From positions 1 to 10,362 of the forward strand of contig JBGPND010000185.1 of assembly GCA_041487355.1 (NCBI GenBank): a stretch of DNA of 10,362 bases, written 5' to 3'. The notes beneath the pieces were generated by a model. It saw only the letters and a program-made list of their open reading frames with translations. It was not told where the DNA came from and ran no database searches. Source of the stretch: JAMXLO01 sp041487355. Its GTDB lineage: Bacteria > Pseudomonadota > Alphaproteobacteria > Acetobacterales > Acetobacteraceae. The translations under genes were made by a program, and so were the position numbers. This document shows, piece by piece, positions 1 through 5,314 of the stretch (positions within the stretch are counted from its first letter, which is position 1; the number at the start of each line of letters is the position of its first letter).

Positions 1-389
1 AGGCGATGACCGAAGCGCATCGCTTCATCTGGGTCCAGGGCAATCACGATCCCTCCCCGCCGCGCGGCGTCGGCGGCGAGTGGGTGGAAGCCTTCACCAC
101 CACCACTCTGGTGTTCCGCCACCAGGCCAGCCCCGGAGCGAGCCCAGGCGAGATCTGCGGTCACTACCACCCCAAGGCGGCGATCCCGGCGCGCGGCGGC
201 AGCGTGAGCCGCCCCTGTTTCGTCGCCGACGCGCGACGCCTGATGATGCCGGCGTTCGGCGCCTATACCGGCGGGCTCGACGTGCGCGACCCGGCCATCG
301 CACGCCTGTTTCCACGCGGCGGACGCGTGTTCCTGCTGGGCAAGGAGCGGCTGTTCAGCTTCACTCTTGGGACGTTGTACTCCGCCTGA
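1..389 (+). CDS. pdeM: PdeM: ligase-associated DNA damage response endonuclease (3' part)
   Basis: The reading frame is open from the left edge (codon phase 3, ... ATG at 6 is probably internal) to TGA at 387-389, so the N-terminus lies outside the window. Visible motifs counted from the ATG at 6 are GNHD (residues 12-15) and CGHYHPKA (51-58). These are the third metal-binding block and the C-terminal H-x-H block of calcineurin-like phosphoesterases. The following MMPAFGAYTGG segment (80-90) and the LLGKERLF tail are typical of PdeM. The first two metal blocks (D-x-H and GD) must lie upstream. PdeM is a Mn-dependent nuclease/phosphoesterase usually encoded with an Lhr-type helicase, an ATP-dependent DNA ligase and an exonuclease-like protein. 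Those partners would be expected upstream and are not visible here. The family call is confident; the exact role rests on the family. Confidence 0.88.
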   Translation, partial: AMTEAHRFIWVQGNHDPSPPRGVGGEWVEAFTTTTLVFRHQASPGASPGEICGHYHPKAAIPARGGSVSRPCFVADARRLMMPAFGAYTGGLDVRDPAIARLFPRGGRVFLLGKERLFSFTLGTLYSA

Positions 390-402
390 GGCGTGGCGCG
401 CA

Positions 403-429
403 TTGCCGCCAGTCGCCATGTGCTAGACT
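403..429 (+). promoter_or_regulatory. Weak candidate promoter, possibly leaderless
   Basis: TTGCCG (403-408) is followed 15 bp later by TAGACT (424-429), preceded by TG at 421-422, which makes an extended -10 shape. The predicted transcription start is only a few bases before the ATG at 439, and no Shine-Dalgarno sequence is present before that ATG. The spacer is short, so this is a suggestion only. The gene could equally be read through from pdeM. Confidence 0.25.
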
Positions 430-438
430 GGCAGCGAA

Positions 439-1116
439 ATGACCGCCAGATCCATTCCACCCGACGCGCCCATCCGCGTGGTGGGCGACGTGCACGGCGA
501 CGCCATCGCCTTCGCCTACGCCGCCGCGACCGACCGCTTCGTCGTCCAGCTCGGCGACCTCACCGACTACGGGCCCGACAACGCCGAGGCGCTGCGCATC
601 ATATTCCGCCTGATCGACGAGGGCCGCGGCCTGTTCCTGCTCGGCAACCATGACCTGAAGCTTGCCCGCTCTCTCGCCGGGCAGCCGGTGCGCAGCGAGG
701 CGGCACTGGACGCCACAATCGCACAGCTCGATGCCGGACTGCGCGAGCGTGTGGTGGCCGAAGTGGCCGCCGCGCCGGCCTGGCTGCGCCGCGATGGGGC
801 GCTGTTCGTGCATGGCGGCTTCCACACCGTAATGCTGGACGCGCCAGCGCCCGAGCATGGCCTGGACCGCCCCCATGGCGCATTGGCGCGCGCCTTGTAC
901 GGCGAGCCCACCGGACGCACCCAGCCGGACGGCTATCCCGAGCGCAGCCTGCGCTGGGTGGACCGCATCCCCGCCGGGCTCACCGTCTATTGCGGTCACG
1001 ATCGTCGCAGCACCGATGGCCGGCCCTACATCCGCCGGGGTGCCGCCGGCGGCACGGCCGTGTTCCTCGACACCGGCGCCGGCAAGGGCGGACACCTGTC
1101 CTGGATCGACCTGTGA
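439..1116 (+). CDS. PPP-like metallophosphoesterase (Ser/Thr phosphatase / Ap4A hydrolase type)
   Basis: This 225-aa protein carries the complete PPP/calcineurin-like signature. GDVHG is at residues 16-20 (D17, H19), GDLTDYGPD at 39-47 (D40, D43), GNHD at 69-72, VHGG at 124-127 and CGHDRR at 185-190. It ends with LDTGAGKGG (210-218), the block near the end of PrpA/PrpE and Ap4A hydrolase-type enzymes. It should bind two metal ions and hydrolyse a phosphomonoester or nucleoside polyphosphate; the substrate cannot be read from the sequence. The ATG at 439 is 49 bp after pdeM and lacks a clear ribosome site. It belongs to a different branch from PdeM, so the two are not a simple duplication. The SDR gene starts 16 bp downstream, so the two are probably co-transcribed. 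Confidence 0.85.
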   Translation: MTARSIPPDAPIRVVGDVHGDAIAFAYAAATDRFVVQLGDLTDYGPDNAEALRIIFRLIDEGRGLFLLGNHDLKLARSLAGQPVRSEAALDATIAQLDAGLRERVVAEVAAAPAWLRRDGALFVHGGFHTVMLDAPAPEHGLDRPHGALARALYGEPTGRTQPDGYPERSLRWVDRIPAGLTVYCGHDRRSTDGRPYIRRGAAGGTAVFLDTGAGKGGHLSWIDL

Positions 1117-1132
1117 CGGCGGGAGTCTGGCA

Positions 1133-1846
1133 ATGACCAACGATGCGTCGCGCGTGGCCCTGGTGACCGGCGGAGCGCGCGGGATCGGCGCGGCGATCGC
1201 GGCACGCCTCGCGCGTGACGGCTGGCGCGTCATCGTCGCCGATCGCGATGCCGCCGGCTCAGCACCTCCGGGCGGGCGCTACGCCGTCTGCGACGTGGCC
1301 AACGAGACGGCGGTCGCGGCCCTGCTCTCTGGCGTGGCGGCAGGCGAGGGCCGGCTCGATGCACTCGTCTGCAACGCGGGGATCAACATCCGCAAGCCGA
1401 TCGCGCAGCTCGCCCTCGACGAGTGGTCGCGCGTGATCGGCACCAACCTCACCAGCACGTTTCTGCTGGCGCGCGCCGGCGAGGCGCTATTGCGTGCGGC
1501 GAAGGGCGCCGTCGTTACGATTGCATCCACGCGCGCCCATATGTCGGAACCCGATACCGAGGCCTATGCCGCATCGAAGGGCGGGCTGGTGGCGCTGACG
1601 CACGCGCTGTCGATCAGCCTCGGCCGGAACGTGCGGGTGAACTGCATCAGCCCAGGCTGGATCTTCACCAAAGGCGATCCGCCGCGCCCGGAGGACCACG
1701 CATTCCATCCCGCCGGGCGCGTGGGAACGCCGGACGACATCGCCGCCCTCGCGGCTTGGCTGGTCGGGCCGGAGAGCGGCTTCGTCACCGGCGCCGAGTT
1801 CATCGTCGACGGCGGCGTGACGCGGAAGATGATCTACCCGGAATAG
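1133..1846 (+). CDS. Short-chain dehydrogenase/reductase (classical SDR)
   Basis: This 237-aa classical SDR starts at the ATG at 1133, with a CGGGAG-like ribosome site about 9 bp upstream. The open frame runs further back but overlaps the preceding gene. The nucleotide-binding loop TGGARGIG is at residues 12-19, and D37 at the end of the second strand favours NAD(H). NAG (81-83) and N105 follow. The catalytic set is S132, Y145 and K149, within YAASKGG. The C-terminal block SGFVTGAEFIVDGGVT (215-230) is typical, and the RKMIYPE tail occurs in a subset of bacterial SDRs annotated as sugar or polyol dehydrogenases. The substrate is unknown. An SMP-30/gluconolactonase gene lies just downstream on the other strand. 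A sugar dehydrogenase plus lactonase pairing is a reasonable idea, but their convergent orientation means they are not one operon. Confidence 0.9.
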   Translation: MTNDASRVALVTGGARGIGAAIAARLARDGWRVIVADRDAAGSAPPGGRYAVCDVANETAVAALLSGVAAGEGRLDALVCNAGINIRKPIAQLALDEWSRVIGTNLTSTFLLARAGEALLRAAKGAVVTIASTRAHMSEPDTEAYAASKGGLVALTHALSISLGRNVRVNCISPGWIFTKGDPPRPEDHAFHPAGRVGTPDDIAALAAWLVGPESGFVTGAEFIVDGGVTRKMIYPE

Positions 1847-1907
1847 GCTCATACCAATGCGTCGGGACGCTGACCGGTTAGCCTTCATTCGTCATGGTTG
1901 GACTTGA

Positions 1908-2050
1908 CCCACGGCTGTCCGGTTTATTTGGCCGCGAATACTTCGAGCAATACCTGACGGCCACTCCCCCTCGTCATGGTCGGCGAAGGCCGACCATGAC
2001 GTTGAAAAAAGGCCAGTTACCACCTTCGACTTAAACCGGACAGCCGTGGG
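1908..2050. mobile_element. ~143-bp MITE-like element or internally deleted IS remnant
   Basis: The element is bounded by perfect 19-bp inverted repeats: cccacggctgtccggttta at 1908-1926 and its exact reverse complement at 2032-2050. CTTGA lies directly outside both ends (1903-1907 and 2051-2055). CTTGACCC can be read at both sides if the outer CCC is counted as target. This suggests a 5-8 bp target duplication. There is no transposase gene. On the - strand, a short open stretch reading SGRQVLLEVFAAK ends at a TAA inside the left inverted repeat (1924-1926). It may be the last codons of a lost transposase or chance. The element contains its own hairpin repeat at 1972-2001. The IS family is not identified. 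Confidence 0.7.
1972..2012. repeat. REP-like hairpin, copy A
   Basis: A perfect 13-bp stem (1972-1984 with 1989-2001) closes a GAAG loop. TTGAAAAAAGGC follows at once. The same stem design and the same TTGAAAAA(A)GGC tail recur at 3544-3584, so this is a repeat family rather than a one-off terminator. The A-run lies 3' on the + strand, so neither strand has the hairpin-then-T-run of an intrinsic terminator. Confidence 0.75.
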
Positions 2051-2079
2051 CTTGACCCGGCCATGACGAGAATGACGTA

Positions 2080-2988
2080 TCAGAAATTCAGCCGCAGTCC
2101 CGGCTCCGGCCACTCCAGCGCGCCGAGCCTCCCGGTCGCCGACAGCGTGACATAGGCCGTGCGCATGTCCGCACCGCCGAAGCAGATATTGGTGGGGAAC
2201 TCGTCCGGCATCGCCGCCGTGCGCACCACCCGCCCGTCCGGCGCGATCACCGTGATGCAGCCGGTGTGCAGCGTGGCGACGGCGACGTTGCCGCTGGCCT
2301 CCACCGCCAGGCTGTCGAAGCGCTGGTAGCCCGGCAGCCCGGCGACGATCCGCCCGCCATGCGGCGAGGGGAACGGCTGCTTGCGGACCACGCCAGGCGC
2401 GACGATGTCGAACGCCCAGAGCCGCGCCGGCTCGGTGTCGGCGACATACAGCACCTTGCCGTCGGGCGAGAGACCGCACCCGTTGGGGCTCAGGATCGGA
2501 TACGCCACCTCGATGATGCGCGAGCCGTCCGGCTGCGCGTAGTAGAGCCCGCCGTGATCGCGCGTGCGGGCGTAGCGCTTGCCGAGATCGGTGAAATAGA
2601 ACCCGCCCTGCGTGTCGAACACGAGATCGTTCGGCGCCGACAGCTTGTGCGGCCCGCAATGGCTGTAGAGCGTCCGCGTGTCGCCGGTCTTCGGATCGAT
2701 CCGCTGAATGGACCCGCCAGCATAGTCGTCGGCCGGGCCGACAGCCATCCAATGGTCGGGCCGGTACTTGCCGCCGCCGTTGTTGCAGACATACAGCGCG
2801 CCGTCGGGGCCGATCGCCAGCCCGTTCGGGCCGCCGCCGGCACTTCCCACGGTGGAGCGCGCGCCATCTGGCCCGATGCGCGTCACGCACCTGCCGGCAA
2901 TCTCGGTCAGGATGACGGCACCATCCGGCATCACCACGGGGCCTTCGGGAAACCCGAAGCCGCTCGCCACGATCCGCACCTCACTCAT
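2080..2988 (-). CDS. SMP-30/gluconolactonase-family lactonase
   Basis: This 302-aa six-bladed beta-propeller starts at the ATG at 2988, preceded by a G-run ending in GGGGGAG 7 bp upstream. A start 57 bp earlier is open but has no ribosome site. Expected metal ligands are visible: E15 in GFPEGP, N169 in SPNGCGLSPDG and D225 in RFDSLAVEASGNV. N120 in SAPNDLVFD fits the substrate-contacting Asn. Repeated blade motifs include PDGALYVCNN (61-70), DTQGGFYFTDLG (125-136) and SPDGKVLYVADT (174-185). Family members hydrolyse sugar lactones or related cyclic esters in the cytoplasm; the precise substrate is not evident. No signal peptide is seen. The gene converges with the SDR gene and diverges from the first PAS gene. 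Confidence 0.9.
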   Translation of the reverse strand: MSEVRIVASGFGFPEGPVVMPDGAVILTEIAGRCVTRIGPDGARSTVGSAGGGPNGLAIGPDGALYVCNNGGGKYRPDHWMAVGPADDYAGGSIQRIDPKTGDTRTLYSHCGPHKLSAPNDLVFDTQGGFYFTDLGKRYARTRDHGGLYYAQPDGSRIIEVAYPILSPNGCGLSPDGKVLYVADTEPARLWAFDIVAPGVVRKQPFPSPHGGRIVAGLPGYQRFDSLAVEASGNVAVATLHTGCITVIAPDGRVVRTAAMPDEFPTNICFGGADMRTAYVTLSATGRLGALEWPEPGLRLNF

Positions 2989-3016
2989 GTCGCTCCCCCC
3001 CCCGCTGCCATGCCGC

Positions 3017-3045
3017 AACTCTCGCGCCGGAACGCGCCGCGTCAA
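3017..3045 (-). promoter_or_regulatory. Candidate promoter of the SMP-30 gene
   Basis: On the - strand TTGACG (3045-3040) is a good -35 box, 57 bp before the ATG. At a 17-bp spacing the -10 position reads AGAGTT, which is poor. Only the -35 is convincing. Confidence 0.3.
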
Positions 3046-3073
3046 GTGGTGCTATGGTACAAGTCGGGGGGCG

Positions 3074-3523
3074 ATGCCGAGCTTGCCAAACGAATCCGAC
3101 GGCATGGCGGGGGGCGACATCATGCCGCGAGGCGAACGGCGCAACGGCGCGGTGCCGCCGCAGACGAGGCTGCCCGAAGCCATCGTCGACAACGCGGCCT
3201 CTGCGTATATCGCGATCGACACCAATGGGATCGTGGTGTTCCTCAACTCGCAGGCCCGCCGGATGCTGGAGGTGGGCGAGGAGGCGGTCGACCGCAAGTT
3301 AATCGAACTGGATACCGGCCTGCCGGTGCAACAGCTCGAGCCTGCCGTGCGGAGCGTCATTGCCGGTGGCGAGGTGGTCGATATCCGGGTGAATGCGGTC
3401 GAGCGGCGCGGTCGGCCGATCCGCTGCCGCGTGCGTGTCTCACCGCTGCTCTACGAGGACCGCGCCTCGCACGGCGCCGTGCTGTTCGTCGAGGAGATCG
3501 CCGAGGCGGAACGCGCGGTGTGA
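3074..3523 (+). CDS. Small single-PAS-domain protein, CheR-fusion-type PAS
   Basis: The protein has up to 149 aa with one PAS domain at roughly residues 33-142: AYIAIDTNGIVVFLNSQARRML (44-65), then LIELDTGLPVQQLEP (76-90), NAVERRGRPIRCRV (107-120) and GAVLFVEE (134-141). The 'LDTGLPV..L' block followed by 'V-RRGRPIRCRV' closely resembles the PAS segment found after the CheR domain in CheB/CheR fusion proteins. There is no kinase, cyclase or methyl-acceptor domain. The start is uncertain. ATG at 3074 (used here) has a G-run only 2 bp upstream. ATG at 3122 gives 133 aa with a G-run 7 bp upstream and may be the true start; both starts keep the whole PAS. It converges with cheB and probably belongs to the same signalling module. 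Confidence 0.78.
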   Translation: MPSLPNESDGMAGGDIMPRGERRNGAVPPQTRLPEAIVDNAASAYIAIDTNGIVVFLNSQARRMLEVGEEAVDRKLIELDTGLPVQQLEPAVRSVIAGGEVVDIRVNAVERRGRPIRCRVRVSPLLYEDRASHGAVLFVEEIAEAERAV

Positions 3524-3540
3524 GGCCAGGGCAATGGCCT
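3523..3540. repeat. Small hairpin at the PAS gene stop
   Basis: AGGCCA (3523-3528) and TGGCCT (3535-3540) pair around a 6-nt loop, beginning at the last base of the PAS stop codon. It lies directly before REP-like copy B. There is no T-run. Confidence 0.4.
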
Positions 3541-3543
3541 GTT

Positions 3544-3584
3544 CGTCATGGCGGGCCTTCGCCCACCATGACGTTGAAAAAGGC
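3544..3584. repeat. REP-like hairpin, copy B
   Basis: A 13-bp stem (3544-3556 with 3561-3573, one G.T pair) has a CTTC loop and is followed by TTGAAAAAGGC. It has the same architecture, orientation and tail as copy A at 1972-2012, although the stem bases next to the loop differ. The compensating changes suggest a maintained hairpin. It sits between the convergent stops of the first PAS gene and cheB. Confidence 0.75.
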
Positions 3585-3609
3585 GCGCACGCCGTTGGCA
3601 GATGCGCCA

Positions 3610-4602
3610 TCACCTGACCGCCGGCTTGCGCAGGGCAACGATGGCGGCGGTGATCACGGTCGCGGCGCTTTCGGCCTCCTTGGCCGCGGCGCGCCAGCGG
3701 GCGGCGAAGTGCGGCTGCATGCGCGCCCGCGCCTGCTCCTCCATCCGCCGGCACTGCGTGAGGCGGTCGCGATGCGTCCGCGCGGCACTCTCAAGCGCCC
3801 GCTCCAGCTCGTCGCTCTGGGCCACCACCAGGCCCTCCGAGGTGAAGGCGTGGCCGGTCTGGCAGCGGAAGCGGGCGTTGCCGTCCTCCAGCACCTCGTT
3901 CAGCACGCCGCCGCACAGCGGGCAGCTCAGTCGGCTCGGCTGGCCCAGCGTCGCGGCGTCGGCAGGGTCAAGTTCCTGCGCGGCGATCCGCTCTTCGATT
4001 TCCCGGTTTCTCGGCACCGGCAATTTCGGCCCGGCCGGCTCACGGCACAGCCGGTCCAGCAGGGCCGGCATCTCGGCGAGTGTCGCCACGTGATCGATAC
4101 GATCGTGCTCGAGCGCCCGGCGCGGCATGTCCGGCCATTGCGCATCATTCGGGTCCTGCACCACGCAGGTGCCGCCGCACCGCTTGATCGCCATCAGACC
4201 GGCAGTGCCATCGTCCAGCAGGCCGGTCAGCACCACCCCGACGACCCTCGGGCCATAGGCCACGGCAGCCGAGCGGAACAGCGGATCGATCGCGGGGCGT
4301 GTCCGGTGCTCCTGTGGACCACGCCGCAGCAGGACATGGCCGTGCTGCAGCAACAGATGGAAGTCCGGCGGCGCGACGAGGATCTGGCCGCGCTGGATCG
4401 GCTCGCCGTCCACCGGATGCTTCGCCGGCAACGGACCGGCTTTGCTCAACAGTTCCGGCAACACACTTTTCGATGTGGGACTGATATGCTGCACCACGAA
4501 TAGTGCGGCCGGCAGATCGGCAGGCAAGCCGGCGCAGATCTGCATCAGGGCTTCCACACCGCCGGCGGAGCCTCCGATGACCACGATGTCGCGCCGGTCC
4601 AT
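3610..4602 (-). CDS. cheB: Stand-alone CheB-type methylesterase with C-terminal zinc ribbon
   Basis: This 330-aa protein starts at the ATG at 4602, with an ideal AAGGAGG (4616-4610) 7 bp upstream. Residues 1-185 form a CheB methylesterase domain. Its catalytic Ser lies in GGSAGG (S12), His in VVQHISP (H39) and Asp in TGLLDDGTAG (D131). It has no N-terminal receiver domain, so it is not switched by CheA phosphorylation in the usual way. After a linker, residues 225-258 hold a zinc-ribbon-like block CPLC...FRCQTGH (C227, C230, C247, H251), followed by a charged helical tail (260-325) with two further Cys/Met-rich turns. This CheB-plus-ribbon layout is a known family often annotated simply as 'chemotaxis protein CheB'. 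The expected activity is glutamyl methyl ester hydrolysis or deamidation on a receptor-like target, which is not present here. It is flanked by PAS genes on both sides. Confidence 0.88.
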   Translation of the reverse strand: MDRRDIVVIGGSAGGVEALMQICAGLPADLPAALFVVQHISPTSKSVLPELLSKAGPLPAKHPVDGEPIQRGQILVAPPDFHLLLQHGHVLLRRGPQEHRTRPAIDPLFRSAAVAYGPRVVGVVLTGLLDDGTAGLMAIKRCGGTCVVQDPNDAQWPDMPRRALEHDRIDHVATLAEMPALLDRLCREPAGPKLPVPRNREIEERIAAQELDPADAATLGQPSRLSCPLCGGVLNEVLEDGNARFRCQTGHAFTSEGLVVAQSDELERALESAARTHRDRLTQCRRMEEQARARMQPHFAARWRAAAKEAESAATVITAAIVALRKPAVR

Positions 4603-4731
4603 CCGCGCGCCTCCTTGATTCCGACCGGGCAGGACTTCAAGACGCCGTGCAGCGCGAAGTTCGCCCCAACATATCGGCTTGGCCGACCAATTTATGGTAG
4701 TAGTCGTGGCCGGCCCAGAGCACTCGCAACT
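4603..4731. other. Divergent intergenic region between cheB and the small ORF
   Basis: This region must hold the cheB promoter (- strand) and that of the ORF/PAS pair (+ strand). It is more AT-rich around 4668-4705 than its surroundings. No convincing -35/-10 pair was found on either strand. An ATG at 4615 in frame with the small ORF would extend it through this region and is considered unlikely. Confidence 0.4.
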
Positions 4732-4842
4732 ATGGACCCATCGGCAGGCGCAGATAAGGCCCTGCGTGCAGAACTCACCCGGCTTCGCGCTGAGCTCGAG
4801 CAGATGCTCGTCTCTGCCGAGGACACCCCGCCAAACCATTGA
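4732..4842 (+). CDS. Small coiled-coil ORF (36 aa) upstream of PAS gene
   Basis: A 36-codon ORF runs from ATG 4732 to TGA 4840-4842. Its centre, DKALRAELTRLRAELEQML (residues 8-26), has regular leucine spacing that predicts a short amphipathic or coiled-coil helix. The stop overlaps the possible TTG start of the next PAS gene (TTGA, 4839-4842) and lies 8 bp before its ATG at 4851, as expected for translational coupling. No strong ribosome site precedes it. The product is not recognised; it could be a tiny partner of the PAS protein or a leader ORF. Confidence 0.45.
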   Translation: MDPSAGADKALRAELTRLRAELEQMLVSAEDTPPNH

Positions 4843-4850
4843 GTGAGCCG

Positions 4851-5291
4851 ATGGAATTCGACGTCTCCGGTTTCGCCACGACCCTCGCCCGCCAGGCGGC
4901 GGACGCCATCGTCTATGCCGACGCGGAAGGCGTGATCCGGTTCTGGAACGCGGGCGCCACACGGATCTTCGGCTTCGCCGAGGATGAGGCGATCGGCAGG
5001 TCGCTCGACCTGATCATTCCGGAAAGCCTGCGGCAGCGCCATTGGCAGGGCTTCGACCATACGATGCGCACCGGTGAGAGCCGCTACGGCACCGGCGACA
5101 TCCTGGCCGTGCCTGCGTTGCGCAAGGACGGCGTGCGCATTTCCGTGGAATTCACCATCGTGCCGTTCCACGGCGACAGCGGGCAGATAGTCGGCATCGC
5201 CGCCATCCTGCGCGACGTCACCAAGCGGTTCGAGGAGATCCGCGCATTGCGGAAGCAGCTGGCCGAACTGCGCGCCGGACCGGCGGCTTAG
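4851..5291 (+). CDS. Single-PAS-domain sensor protein
   Basis: This 146-aa protein (150 aa if the in-frame TTG at 4839 is used) has one S-box PAS domain at residues 12-125. Recognisable blocks are AIVYADAEGVIRFWNAGATRIFG (19-41), LIIPESLRQRH (54-64), GDILAVPALRKDGVRISVEFTI (82-103) and GIAAILRDVTKR (115-126). A helical coiled-coil tail, FEEIRALRKQLAELR (127-141), follows; in larger sensors this helix would feed an output domain, but here the protein ends. H64 falls where FixL-type heme PAS domains have their proximal His, although the surrounding H-D-x-Y pattern is absent. The domain call is secure. The ligand and partner are unknown; proximity to cheB and another PAS gene suggests a shared pathway. 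Confidence 0.85.
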   Translation: MEFDVSGFATTLARQAADAIVYADAEGVIRFWNAGATRIFGFAEDEAIGRSLDLIIPESLRQRHWQGFDHTMRTGESRYGTGDILAVPALRKDGVRISVEFTIVPFHGDSGQIVGIAAILRDVTKRFEEIRALRKQLAELRAGPAA

Positions 5292-5314
5292 AGCCTTACC
5301 GGCCTACGTCCGAT

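Larger units (their letters stand above)
1890..2068. repeat. Hairpin repeat interrupted by the inserted element
   Basis: The outer halves are 1890-1901 (CGTCATGGTTGG) and 2057-2068 (CCGGCCATGACG). If the intervening element and one copy of the duplicated CTTGA are removed, they rejoin into a 12-bp stem, with two G.T pairs, around a short ACTTGAC-containing loop. This matches the other CGTCATGG...CCATGACG hairpins in the window. It is a REP-like intergenic repeat that served as an insertion target. Confidence 0.7.

Noticed and set aside
857..1132. Upstream start for the SDR gene
   Set aside because: The frame is open but lies within the preceding gene. The ATG at 1133 starts six residues before the first strand of the Rossmann fold, as expected.
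361..1233. - strand open frame opposite the metallophosphoesterase and SDR start
   Set aside because: It spans two real + strand genes and their junction, with low-complexity Ala/Gly/Arg translation.
1972..2012. Intrinsic terminator
   Set aside because: The run after the stem is A-rich on the + strand. On the - strand the T-run comes before the hairpin, so neither strand has the terminator layout.
1890..2068. CRISPR-like spacing of repeated CGTCATGG units
   Set aside because: The units are hairpin halves with different contexts and no regular direct repeat/spacer pattern, and there are no cas genes.
3029..3060. EcfG-like GGAAC upstream of the first PAS gene
   Set aside because: GGAAC is present at 3029-3033, but no CGTT-like -10 occurs at 16-17 bp.
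2266..4503. Very long + strand open frame (745 codons) crossing the SMP-30 and cheB genes
   Set aside because: It is antisense to two genes with intact catalytic motifs, and its translation is Arg/Ala/Gly-rich with no recognisable domain. Long shadow frames are expected at this GC content.
4603..4962. 120-codon N-terminal extension of CheB
   Set aside because: It would run antisense through the small ORF and into the second PAS gene and encodes nothing like a receiver domain. AAGGAGG before the ATG at 4602 decides the start.
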